Notes: a model not told the origin generated them from the letters alone. DNA of 20,789 bases from an uncultured Rhodospirillaceae bacterium (GCA_900550445.1 URSF01000037.1:1-20789), one strand, 5' to 3'; shown: positions 6,949 to 14,802, counted from the stretch's first letter. Numbers and translations are program-made.

Positions 6949-9621
6949 ATGGAAGACAGTCATATACGCAAGCCTTGGTATACTCAATCTTTGGAAGAAG
7001 TGTACAAGGAACTGAATACCTCTGAGGAAGGATTGAGCGATGCCGAGGCCTCTTTAAGACTGAAAAAGTACGGCAAGAACGAATTGCGCGAAACGGAAAA
7101 GCGCGGTTTGCTGCAAATGCTGTGGGAACAACTGACCGATACGATGGTTTTGATTTTAATTGCCGCCGCGGGTTTATCGGCTTTTTTAAACGAATGGGCG
7201 GAAGCCGCCGTTATTTTGGTGATCGTCGCTATTAATGCGCTGATCAGCATCGTGCAGGAGAAAAAAGCCGCCAATGCGCTGGAGGCTTTGCGCCAAATGA
7301 GTGCGCCGATGGCGCGCGTTATGCGTCAGGGCGAAGAAAGCGTCGTTCCGTCAACCGAACTGGTACCCGGCGACGTCGTTTTTTTGGAAGACGGCTGCAT
7401 CGTTCCCGCAGATATCCGCCTGATTGATTCGACGTATCTGAAAATTCAGGAAGCCTCTTTAACCGGCGAATCCGTTCCCGTTGAAAAAGACGCGGAAGAA
7501 GTTTTCGATAAGGAAGTGCCGCTGGGCGACAGAATTAATATGGCGTATACGTCTTCTATCGTTATGTACGGCAACGGTATGGGGGTTGTCGTTGAAACCG
7601 GTATGCGTACCGAAGTCGGCCAAATCGCCGATTTGTTGGAAGAACAGGACGATTTTGATACGCCGCTGAAACGCAAACTGAACTCTGTGGGTAAAACGCT
7701 CAGTATCGTCGGAATTATCGTTTGTATTCTGATTTTCGGAATCGGATTTTTATACGGACGGCCGCTGATTCCTTTGTTGATGACGGCGATTTCTTTGGCA
7801 ATTTCCATTATTCCCGAAGGTCTGCCCGCAACGGCGACAATCGTTATGGCGCTGGGCGTACAGCGCATGGCGCGCAAAAACGCTTTGGTTCGCAAATTGC
7901 CCGCCGTTGAAACACTGGGCAGCGCGACGGTAATTTGTTCGGATAAAACCGGGACTTTGACCCAAAACAAAATGACGGTGACGCAGATTGCCGTCAATGG
8001 CGATTTTGCCAAAGACGGCGCTTTGTCCGTCGAAGACGCTTTAGATCGTCATTCCAAAATGTACCGCGATTTGATTTATGCGGGCGCTTTGTGCAACAAA
8101 GCGTGCCTGAATCCGGACGCGCCGGGGGAAATCCTGGGCGATCCGACGGAGGGAGCTTTGATCTTTCTGGCGCAGAAATTCGGTGTTGAACAGGAAGAAT
8201 TGGAAGACAAATATCCTCAGCAATTTGAACAGCCGTTTGATTCGGACAGAAAACGCATGACGACCGTTCACGAAATTGACGGCGAGATTATCGCTTATAC
8301 CAAAGGCGCCGTTGATGAAATGCTGCCGTTATGCACGCATATTCAGACGGACGACGGCGTGCGCGAAATGACGGAACAGGACAGGGAACAGATTTTAAAA
8401 ACCTGTCTGAACTTGTCGGAACAGGCGCTGCGTGTTCTGGGCTTTGCCAAGCGCAAGTTGGATTCCATACCGGAAGAAGACGATGAAAACGTTGAATTCG
8501 ACATGACGTTTTTGGGCGTCGTCGGCATGATCGACCCGCCCAGAAAAGAAGTTATTGCGGCGATTAAGACCTGTCATGAAGCCGGTATCCGCGTCGTCAT
8601 GATCACGGGCGATCACAAAGTCACGGCGATGGCGATTGCCAGACAGCTGGGAATTTTCCGCGAAGGCAATACGGTGATTGCCGGGGACGAATTTGACGCG
8701 ATGAGCGAGGCCGAACTGGACGAAGCCGTCAAAACGACGACGGTTTTTGCGCGTGTGTCGCCCAAAGAAAAACTGGCGATTATCAATTCGCTGAAACGCG
8801 ATAAAGAAGTCGCGGCCATGACCGGCGACGGGGTAAACGATTCTCCGGCGTTAAAGGCGGCCGATATCGGGATTGCCATGGGCAAAGCGGGAACGGACGT
8901 GGCAAAAGACGCTTCCGACATGATTTTGCTGGACGACAACTTTACCACGATTGAATATGCGATCCGCGAAGGACGACGCGTTTACCGCAATATTCAAAAA
9001 GTCATTCAGTTCCTGCTGGCCGGCAATATCGCCGAAATCATGGTGCTGTTTATCGCGACGCTGTTCAACTGGAACGCGCCGATTTTGGCGGTGCATATTC
9101 TGCTGATCAATTTGGCGACGGATACTTTGCCGGCGTTGGCTTTGGGAGTTGATCCGGTCAGTAAAAACATCATGCGTCATAAACCTGTTAAATCCGGCAC
9201 ACTGTTTGAACGCGGTCTGGTGATCCGTGTGATTCTGCACGGTTTATTTATTACGATCGCAACATTGGGGGCCTACTGGTACGGCCTGAAAACCGCGGAT
9301 TATCCCGTTGCCATGACAATGGCATTTCTGGTTTTGGCGATTTCTCAGCTGTTCCACGCGCTGAACCAGCGTTCCAACACGGAATCCGTTTTTTCCAGAC
9401 AAGGGCGCGTCAACTGGTTTTTATTCCTGGCCATGTTTTTGTCCGGCGCCATTCTGGCGGCTGTCGTTTGTCTGCCGTCGCTGGAAGCGTTCTTCAGTCT
9501 GGTCATGTTGAACACGAAACAGTGGGAAATCGTTATGCTGTTTTCACTGTTGCCTTTGGCTTTGGTGGAAATAACAAAACTTTTCTACCGGTTGTTCAGG
9601 AAAAAACACAACCAAAACTAA
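6949..9621 (+). CDS. P2A-type Ca2+-transporting P-type ATPase
   Basis: An 890-residue SERCA/PMCA-like cation pump of the inner membrane, exporting Ca2+ at the cost of ATP. The ATG at 6949 has AAAGGAG 6 nt upstream; an in-frame TTG at 6901 would add a tail inside the leader. Domains in order: an N-terminal cation-ATPase segment with EEGLSDAEA; an actuator domain with SLTGES; M4 with PEGLP (E290); the phosphorylation loop SDKTGTLTQNK with D332; a nucleotide domain with FDSDRKRM and YTKGA; then MITGDHK and TGDGVNDSPALK. M5 GNIAEIM and M6 NLATDTLPA keep the SERCA N768, E771, N796, T799 and D800 equivalents. In M8 the SERCA E908 position appears to be Gln (ISQLFHALN). Ca2+ specificity is therefore likely, though another divalent ion cannot be excluded. 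It has its own promoter and terminator, so it is a single-gene unit. Confidence 0.93.
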   Translation: MEDSHIRKPWYTQSLEEVYKELNTSEEGLSDAEASLRLKKYGKNELRETEKRGLLQMLWEQLTDTMVLILIAAAGLSAFLNEWAEAAVILVIVAINALISIVQEKKAANALEALRQMSAPMARVMRQGEESVVPSTELVPGDVVFLEDGCIVPADIRLIDSTYLKIQEASLTGESVPVEKDAEEVFDKEVPLGDRINMAYTSSIVMYGNGMGVVVETGMRTEVGQIADLLEEQDDFDTPLKRKLNSVGKTLSIVGIIVCILIFGIGFLYGRPLIPLLMTAISLAISIIPEGLPATATIVMALGVQRMARKNALVRKLPAVETLGSATVICSDKTGTLTQNKMTVTQIAVNGDFAKDGALSVEDALDRHSKMYRDLIYAGALCNKACLNPDAPGEILGDPTEGALIFLAQKFGVEQEELEDKYPQQFEQPFDSDRKRMTTVHEIDGEIIAYTKGAVDEMLPLCTHIQTDDGVREMTEQDREQILKTCLNLSEQALRVLGFAKRKLDSIPEEDDENVEFDMTFLGVVGMIDPPRKEVIAAIKTCHEAGIRVVMITGDHKVTAMAIARQLGIFREGNTVIAGDEFDAMSEAELDEAVKTTTVFARVSPKEKLAIINSLKRDKEVAAMTGDGVNDSPALKAADIGIAMGKAGTDVAKDASDMILLDDNFTTIEYAIREGRRVYRNIQKVIQFLLAGNIAEIMVLFIATLFNWNAPILAVHILLINLATDTLPALALGVDPVSKNIMRHKPVKSGTLFERGLVIRVILHGLFITIATLGAYWYGLKTADYPVAMTMAFLVLAISQLFHALNQRSNTESVFSRQGRVNWFLFLAMFLSGAILAAVVCLPSLEAFFSLVMLNTKQWEIVMLFSLLPLALVEITKLFYRLFRKKHNQN

Positions 9622-9628
9622 ACTGAAA

Positions 9629-9665
9629 AAAGCCCGCCTTTTGAAAACGGCGGGCTTTCTTTTTT
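9629..9665 (+). terminator. Intrinsic terminator of the ATPase gene
   Basis: A perfect 10-bp stem AAAGCCCGCC (9629-9638) / GGCGGGCTTT (9649-9658) encloses a 10-nt loop and is followed by a T-rich tail to 9665. It lies 7 nt after the ATPase stop. Confidence 0.93.
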
Positions 9666-9688
9666 ATTAAGAAAAAGTGAAAAAATCC

Positions 9689-9717
9689 TTGTAAGGTTTA
9701 TCCGTTTTCGCTAAAAT
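9689..9717 (+). promoter_or_regulatory. Candidate promoter of the glgX operon
   Basis: TTGTAA (9689-9694, 4 of 6) and TAAAAT (9712-9717, 5 of 6) are separated by exactly 17 bp, between the upstream terminator and the glgX start. The predicted leader is about 53 nt. Confidence 0.5.
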
Positions 9718-9776
9718 GTGTCTAAAGTTTTCCGCAGGACGACCGATTCCCGCGGTTTTGCTGAAAGGATTATTTT

Positions 9777-11966
9777 ATGGCAGAAAACAAAATTCTTCCC
9801 GGAAGTACGGAAAAGCTGGGGGCGACTTATGACGGCAAAGGCGTTAATTTCGCGTTGTTTTCCGAAAATGCGACAAAGGTTGAACTTTGCCTGTTTGATG
9901 AAAACGACAACGAAACGCGCATAGAATTGCCGCACCGGTCCGAAGACGGCGTCTGGTCCGGTTATCTGCCCGACGCAAAACCGGGAATGCGTTACGGATA
10001 CCGTGTCGACGGGCCGTATGATCCCGACCGCGGTATGCGTTTTAATCCGAACAAGTTGCTGATTGATCCGTACGCGCGCCAGCTGGACCGCGAATTTGAA
10101 TGGAGCGATGATTATCTGGCGTCAGATCCGGGGAATCCGAAGTCCAAAAATACGGTTGACACGGGCAAAATCGCGCCGAAAGCCATTATTCAGGATCCCG
10201 CGGTATTAAAAGCCGTCGGGACGGTGGAACGCCCGAACGTTCCCTGGGAACAGACGGTCGTTTACGAAACGCATGCCAAAGGATTTACGATGAAGCACCC
10301 GGACGTTCCGGCGGCGGACAAAGGAAAATTTGCCGGCATGGCGAATCCCGAAGTCATGAAATACATTGACGAACAGGGGATTTCTTCGGTCGAACTGCTG
10401 CCCGTACAGGCGTTTGCGACGGATAAAGGCGTCGCCGACAAAGGGTTGTCCAATTTCTGGGGATATGAACCGATCGCTTATTTCGCGCCGCACCCCGATT
10501 ACGGTGATCCGGTGGCGTTTAAAAAAATGGTGAATGCCTATCATGCCGCGGGCAAAGAAGTGATTATGGACGTTGTTTACAACCATGTCGGCGAAGGCGA
10601 CGCGCATACGCAGATGCTGGGATTGAAGGGAATTGACAGCGCTTATTATTTTGTGCACAACCCGAACGATAAATCCGAATACCGCAATGAAACGGGCTGC
10701 GGCAACGCTTTGGACATGACAAAGCCGATGGCGCGCCGTTTGGCGATCGATTCTTTGCGCTATTGGGCGGAAGAAATGGGCGTCGACGGATTCCGTTTTG
10801 ATTTGGCGACGGTTATGGGCCGCGGAAAAGAAGGCGATCCCGCCAATCGTGATTTTGATAAAAACCACCCGTTTTACGAAGCGTTGAAAAACGATCCCGT
10901 CTTGTCAAAATGCAAATTGATTGCCGAACCGTGGGACTGCGGCGCCGGCGGTTATCAGGTCGGAAATTTCCAGAAAAACTGGATGCAGTGGAACGACCGT
11001 TTCCGCGATGATACGCGGCGGTTCTGGTGCGGGAATGAAGGTTTTGCCGCCAAAATGGCGCAGCGTATGACCGCTTCGGACGATTTGCGCAACGAAGGGA
11101 CGAACAAATCGCCGTCCGTGAACTTTGTCACGGCGCATGACGGCTTTACGGCAAAAGATTTGTGGTCTTACGATCAAAAGCATAACGAAGCCAATCCGTG
11201 GAACAATACGGACGGGGCGAATCAGAATTTCGGACGCAACTGGGGACATGAAGGCTACCGCGACGAAGGGTTGGACGAATTCCGCAATAAAATGGTGCGT
11301 AATTTGGAAGCCACTTTGTTAATGGCGGCCGGCGTGCCGATGCGTCTGGCCGGCGACGAATTCAACCGTTCGCAGGGCGGGAACAACAACCCGTATTGCC
11401 AGGACAATGAAACCAGCTGGGTGAACTGGGATAAAATTACGGATCGTGACGTTAAATCCGCCGAAATGATCGGCTTCATCACAAAGCTGCGGCGCGATCA
11501 CCCGGTGCTGGCCAACGTGTCTTATTTTGACGGTCAGCCCGTTGATGACAAAGGAACAAAGGATATTACCTGGGTTCGTCCCGACGGGCAGGAAATGACG
11601 GGGGCGGACTGGGCGCCTTATGCCAAAACGCTGTCATATGTTCTGGCCGGTGAGAAAACAAAGAAAGACGGCAAACCGGCCGACGATGATTTTATGGTGA
11701 TTATGAACGCGCACAACGGCGACGTTGATTTTAAAATGCCGCCCGCGCCGAACGGGCAAAAGTGGGAAGTCGCTTTTGACACGGCGCATTTGGGGGTGGA
11801 AAAACTGCCTGTTGAAAAACGCGAAGTCAAAAACGGCACCTATCGGGCGCAGGCGCATTCCATGGTTGTTTTGCAGGCCGTGCGCGAAGAAAACCGCGCG
11901 AAAGAACGCTCTAACCAGGCGGTCAGTGTTTTAGCTCAGATGAAAAATAAACATTTTTCCAGATAG
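9777..11966 (+). CDS. glgX: Glycogen debranching enzyme, GH13 isoamylase/GlgX type
   Basis: A 729-residue alpha-1,6-glucan debranching enzyme that removes short branches from glycogen-type glucans in the cytoplasm. The N-terminal CBM48-like module is visible (VNFALFSENATKVELCLFD). The GH13 catalytic barrel motifs follow in order: region I DVVYNH (D265), region II GFRFDLA with the nucleophile D342, region III IAEPWDCG with acid/base E384, and region IV VTAHDG with D455. AGDEFNRSQGGNNNPYCQDNE is a recognisable isoamylase/GlgX block. All catalytic residues are intact. The ATG at 9777 has AAGGA upstream. No other glycogen genes are in the window; the gene is instead coupled (11-nt gap) to a putative metallopeptidase. 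TreX-type debranching is an alternative name within the same family. Confidence 0.93.
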   Translation: MAENKILPGSTEKLGATYDGKGVNFALFSENATKVELCLFDENDNETRIELPHRSEDGVWSGYLPDAKPGMRYGYRVDGPYDPDRGMRFNPNKLLIDPYARQLDREFEWSDDYLASDPGNPKSKNTVDTGKIAPKAIIQDPAVLKAVGTVERPNVPWEQTVVYETHAKGFTMKHPDVPAADKGKFAGMANPEVMKYIDEQGISSVELLPVQAFATDKGVADKGLSNFWGYEPIAYFAPHPDYGDPVAFKKMVNAYHAAGKEVIMDVVYNHVGEGDAHTQMLGLKGIDSAYYFVHNPNDKSEYRNETGCGNALDMTKPMARRLAIDSLRYWAEEMGVDGFRFDLATVMGRGKEGDPANRDFDKNHPFYEALKNDPVLSKCKLIAEPWDCGAGGYQVGNFQKNWMQWNDRFRDDTRRFWCGNEGFAAKMAQRMTASDDLRNEGTNKSPSVNFVTAHDGFTAKDLWSYDQKHNEANPWNNTDGANQNFGRNWGHEGYRDEGLDEFRNKMVRNLEATLLMAAGVPMRLAGDEFNRSQGGNNNPYCQDNETSWVNWDKITDRDVKSAEMIGFITKLRRDHPVLANVSYFDGQPVDDKGTKDITWVRPDGQEMTGADWAPYAKTLSYVLAGEKTKKDGKPADDDFMVIMNAHNGDVDFKMPPAPNGQKWEVAFDTAHLGVEKLPVEKREVKNGTYRAQAHSMVVLQAVREENRAKERSNQAVSVLAQMKNKHFSR

Positions 11967-11977
11967 GAAGTTGTTGC

Positions 11978-13258
11978 ATGGCGGACGATCCTTTTACGGT
12001 TGAAGTGCAGACGGCCGTTGTTAACGGTGTAAACGTCGAATTTACGGACGCGGCGGAAAAGCGCAAGCTGACAATAATTCTTAATAAACTGAAAAAGATC
12101 CCGACGGGGCAGAAGGCTTTGGCCGAAATGGCCGAACAGAAAACGGTTGTTTCTTTGGACAGTATTTCGGGGTGGGGTGCTTTTATGCCGAAGTCCAACC
12201 GAATTGTGCTGTCAAAAACCGCGCCGAACAATAAATTGTTTTCCACACTGGTGCACGAAGCCCGCCATATGTACCAGCATCAAAACGGCTGCAGCAAATA
12301 TGAACGGAATGATTTGGATATTCAAAGCCAGATTATGCTTGATCGGGCTAAAGAAGCCGATGCGCAGACCGCGGCACTGACGGCTTGTTTTGAATGGGCC
12401 GGTATCGGTGATCAGAAACCGTTTCAGGCCTTTTGCGACGCTGTGCCCGAGATTTATAATTTTTACTTTTTTAATAAGAAAAAGCAAAAATTAACGGACG
12501 GAACCGATAAAGCCAAAACAGTTATTTTTAAAGGCTGGTACGAACAAAACAATATCCGGCGGAGTTACGAAAATAACTATATGGGAAAACAGGCCATGCG
12601 GGAATTGGCCGATTGTCTGGAAAAAGGCAAAACGGTCGGGCGTTATACAAAACCCGGACAGCGTCAAAGTTTAACGCCGCGGCAGGTGATTAAAGACATC
12701 GGGGCGGATTATATGATTGATCCGGATTTTCTGGCGACGGAAAAAGCATGCGCCGTGACGCGTCCGACGAAAGAAGCTCTTTCTTTGGCTTTTGAGGCAA
12801 ACGGACGCAAAGATCCGACGTTGGAAAAAATCCCTGTTTCGGATCTGTATATCTCTTCGGCGCATCTTAATTCGCTAACCGAAGCGATCGGTTCGGTATA
12901 CTATCGCTGCGGCGAAAAAGTATCAAAGGCGTTGGGATTAAAGGATAAAAAGGCTTTTTTTGAAAAAACGCCGGCCGAACAAAAGCGGGCCGTTGTTTCG
13001 CAACCTGAAGAAGTCCGGGACGCTTTGCGCCGGGCGCATGCGGCAAAAGCCGCACAGGATATGTTTCTCTGTCTGCCTGAATTGTCAAAAGAAAAAGCCG
13101 CCTTTAAAAGAAGTAAAGGAGAGGCGGCACAAAAAGAATCCGCCGGCCGAATGGCTTCTTTGGAAAAAGAAATGAAGGAATGCCGCAGAACGGTTGTTGC
13201 TTTTATGCGCGGAAATACCGTTCCGGCCGTGTTACGCCGCGGATCGCCGGAAAGATAG
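11978..13258 (+). CDS. Putative zinc metallopeptidase (HEARH motif), DUF6782-like
   Basis: A 426-residue protein with no signal peptide or membrane segment, so probably cytoplasmic or exported by another route. The key signature is VHEARHMYQHQ, a zincin-type HExxH (H93, E94, H97) preceded by a beta-strand-like segment (SNRIVLSKTAPNNKLFSTL). This layout resembles the DUF6782 putative metallopeptidase family as I recall it; a third zinc ligand is not obvious, though Glu and His residues follow (KEADAQTAALTA, a possible ExxA helix). The second half (about 250-420) is helical and charged with no recognised domain. AGGAAG precedes the ATG. It is 11 nt downstream of glgX and presumably co-transcribed. 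Proteolytic activity and substrate are unknown. Confidence 0.7.
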   Translation: MADDPFTVEVQTAVVNGVNVEFTDAAEKRKLTIILNKLKKIPTGQKALAEMAEQKTVVSLDSISGWGAFMPKSNRIVLSKTAPNNKLFSTLVHEARHMYQHQNGCSKYERNDLDIQSQIMLDRAKEADAQTAALTACFEWAGIGDQKPFQAFCDAVPEIYNFYFFNKKKQKLTDGTDKAKTVIFKGWYEQNNIRRSYENNYMGKQAMRELADCLEKGKTVGRYTKPGQRQSLTPRQVIKDIGADYMIDPDFLATEKACAVTRPTKEALSLAFEANGRKDPTLEKIPVSDLYISSAHLNSLTEAIGSVYYRCGEKVSKALGLKDKKAFFEKTPAEQKRAVVSQPEEVRDALRRAHAAKAAQDMFLCLPELSKEKAAFKRSKGEAAQKESAGRMASLEKEMKECRRTVVAFMRGNTVPAVLRRGSPER

Positions 13259-13259
13259 G

Positions 13260-13751
13260 TTATACCTGTTTTTCCAAAATATAATCGTCCATGAAAAATC
13301 CGCTGCCGATATCTGCCTTTTCTTCCCGGACGATTTCAAATCCGATTTTTTTGTATACGGCCAAAGAAGAGACATTATTTTTATTGCAGGTCAGCCTGAT
13401 AACGGGTTTTGCCTGTTCGCGCGCCAATTTTTCCGCATAGGTTATAACGGCATGCGAAAAACCGCGGCCGCGGAATTCCTTTTGAATATATAGTTTGCTT
13501 AAAAACAAAGCGTCGTCGTCAATGCGAAAAGCGGCGTAACCGATCTGCCGGTGATCCAGAATAAGGGCGAAGTACAAATATCCCTGCCTGATTTGTTCGG
13601 CGATTGCCGGCGCGGACTGAAACCTGTCCAGCATATAATTCACCTGTTTTTCCCCGATAATCGGGGTAAAATGTTCATGCCAGATGCCGTTTGCCAGCCG
13701 GGCGGTGTCATTGATGTCCTGTGCGGATAAAACCTGTTGCAGCAAAATCAT
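13260..13751 (-). CDS. GNAT-family N-acetyltransferase
   Basis: A 163-residue acetyl-CoA-dependent N-acyltransferase. The start chosen is ATG 13751, which has AGGAAAG just upstream; a longer frame from 13781 would lack a ribosome site. GNAT motif A is clear: LYIQKEFRGRGFSHAVITYA, with the pyrophosphate-binding R94-G95-R96-G97. Motif B follows (RLTCNKNNVSSLAVYKKIGFEIV, with the Tyr of the AxxxYxxxGF pattern). The N-terminal IWHEHFTPIIG block matches a common bacterial GNAT subgroup; the substrate may be a small amine or a protein and cannot be told from sequence. It converges with the metallopeptidase gene, the two stop codons being separated by 1 nt, with no terminator between them. Confidence 0.9.
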   Translation of the reverse strand: MILLQQVLSAQDINDTARLANGIWHEHFTPIIGEKQVNYMLDRFQSAPAIAEQIRQGYLYFALILDHRQIGYAAFRIDDDALFLSKLYIQKEFRGRGFSHAVITYAEKLAREQAKPVIRLTCNKNNVSSLAVYKKIGFEIVREEKADIGSGFFMDDYILEKQV

Positions 13752-13842
13752 TTTTTCTTTCCTGTGTTGAACGGACAACAAACAAAAGTAGCATGCCGCG
13801 CCATGAAAAGAAAGAGGGTATGTGACGTTATTATGACAGGCG

Positions 13843-13871
13843 TTTACAATGAATAAAATTTTCAGTATACT
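13843..13871 (+). promoter_or_regulatory. Near-consensus promoter for the structured RNA / Cys-rich operon
   Basis: TTTACA (13843-13848, 5 of 6) and TATACT (13866-13871, 5 of 6) are separated by exactly 17 bp. The predicted start near 13878 falls 8 nt before the first long-range RNA arm, so the promoter and the RNA element appear positioned together. Confidence 0.75.
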
Positions 13872-13877
13872 GATAGA

Positions 13878-14118
13878 CGAGCTTGACTGGTGTCGGCTTG
13901 AAGGTGTGGAAACCTTCCATATTTGCTAGTCCCGATGTAGACAGCCGGACTATAAAAAATGGCTGTATCTCAACTCATATTGAGCTGGGATACATTGTTG
14001 TATGTCCAGGCTCTGTCATTTTATTGATAGGCTAAAGAGCATTGTAGCCGAGCAAATACGGTTTTCCACCTCCCAGCTCCGCCAGTTGTGTGTTTAACAA
14101 TTGTGCGGAGTTAATCTT
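13878..14118 (+). ncRNA. Structured leader RNA, candidate riboswitch or small RNA
   Basis: This 240-nt region has no gene but strong RNA structure. The 5' arm (13886-13927) pairs with the 3' arm (14051-14086): ACTGGTG/CGCCAGT (7 bp, one G-U), GGCT/AGCT (13895-13898/14075-14078), GTGGAAA/TTTCCAC (13906-13912/14063-14069), CC/GG and TATTTGCT/AGCAAATA (13920-13927/14051-14058). Inside, 13940-13954 pairs with 14001-14017 over 14 bp with three bulges. That helix encloses a hairpin at 13964-13994 (13 bp, one A-C mismatch, 3-nt loop). GGCTA/TAGCC (14030-14034/14045-14049) gives a side hairpin in the 3' strand of the inner bubble. No terminator separates it from the downstream gene, favouring a cis-acting leader. 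The rod, bubble and apical hairpin also recall 6S RNA. I recognise no known riboswitch consensus. Confidence 0.65.
14079..14108 (+). promoter_or_regulatory. Shine-Dalgarno-sequestering alternative hairpin
   Basis: CCGCCAGTTGT (14079-14089) can pair with ACAATTG-T-GCGG (14097-14108): 11 bp including one G-U, a one-base bulge and a 7-nt loop. The paired GCGG covers the first half of the GCGGAG ribosome site (14105-14110) for the ATG at 14119. Bases 14080-14086 are also the 3' half of the leader's closing stem, so the two folds exclude each other. This is direct base-pairing evidence; switching itself is inference. Confidence 0.55.
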
Positions 14119-14802
14119 ATGAAAAAAATAAAACTGGCTTTTCTGTTGATGCTCTTTTCCTTATGCCTGCCGGGGCGGGCATGGTCCAGCTGTGATTTGC
14201 TGGTAGATGATCCTTTGGCTGACAGTCTGACAAATAATGTGGCACAACATCAATATCTGCAATATCAAAGAAGCATTTGCGGCGGCGGGGGCGGAGGCGG
14301 CGGCGGAGTTTCTGTTCCGAATTGTACTTCCGGACAATACCTCAGCGGTTCCAGCTGTCTGTATTGTTCCAGCGCCATGCCGGGCTGTTCCGCCTGTTCC
14401 AGCGCTTCTGTCTGTACGACTTGTTTTTCCGGGTATTATAAATCCGCCAACAAGTGTCATGAATGTCCGACGGGCTGTGCGACCTGTTCTTCTTCTTCCA
14501 GCTGTTCCTCGTGTGAATCCGGATATACGCTGTCATCGGGAAAATGCATTAAACCGTGTGATTCCGGGTGTTCTTCCTGCGATACGTCAACGGGAAAATG
14601 CAATACGTGCAAATCCGGATATTTTAAAAACAGTCTGGGCAAATGTGCGGCTTGTCCGACCGGGTGCAGCAGCTGTTCCGGTGCGTCAAGCTGTTCCAAA
14701 TGCGCGTCCGGTTACACGATGATCGGCAATCAATGTTATGCCGGCCGGACAAAATGTCCGGACGGTCAGACGCTGACCGACGGTACATGCTGTAACTTCT
14801 AA
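14119..14802 (+). CDS. Secreted Cys-rich protein with furin-like/VSP-like repeats and a Gly9 tract
   Basis: A 227-residue exported protein. The ATG at 14119 follows GGAG by 8 nt; an earlier in-frame TTG at 14101 lies inside the leader hairpin. A Sec signal peptide is evident (KKIK, then LAFLLMLFSLCL, with GRAWSS near the cleavage site); there is no lipobox. About 31 mature cysteines are arranged as CxxC units of the furin-like type: CPTGCATC, CSSCESGYTLSSGKC, CNTCKSGYF, CPTGCSSC, CSKCASGYT. A run of nine glycines (bases 14281-14307) separates the short N-terminal segment from the repeats. Such repeats are best known from eukaryotic surface proteins, including Giardia VSPs. The protein is likely disulfide-bonded and outside the cytoplasm. 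It lies 20 nt upstream of a second Cys-rich gene. Function unknown; a surface or host-interaction role is inference. Confidence 0.85.
   Translation: MKKIKLAFLLMLFSLCLPGRAWSSCDLLVDDPLADSLTNNVAQHQYLQYQRSICGGGGGGGGGVSVPNCTSGQYLSGSSCLYCSSAMPGCSACSSASVCTTCFSGYYKSANKCHECPTGCATCSSSSSCSSCESGYTLSSGKCIKPCDSGCSSCDTSTGKCNTCKSGYFKNSLGKCAACPTGCSSCSGASSCSKCASGYTMIGNQCYAGRTKCPDGQTLTDGTCCNF

Noticed and set aside
13858..13890. Hammerhead-like core at the start of the structured RNA
   Set aside because: CTGATAGACGAG superficially resembles CUGAUGA, but the spacing and the GAAA and cleavage-site elements do not fit, and CTGATAG partly precedes the predicted transcript start.
13878..14118. Known riboswitch classes (cobalamin, TPP, FMN, SAM, c-di-GMP, lysine, glycine)
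   Set aside because: None of their conserved core sequences was found in the region on the plus strand. A 6S-like RNA is kept only as an alternative, because no clear terminator or typical 6S neighbour is present.
14119..14200. Lipoprotein signal in the first Cys-rich protein
   Set aside because: A Cys follows the signal peptide (AWSSC), but the preceding residues do not fit a lipobox, so an ordinary signal peptidase I substrate is more likely.
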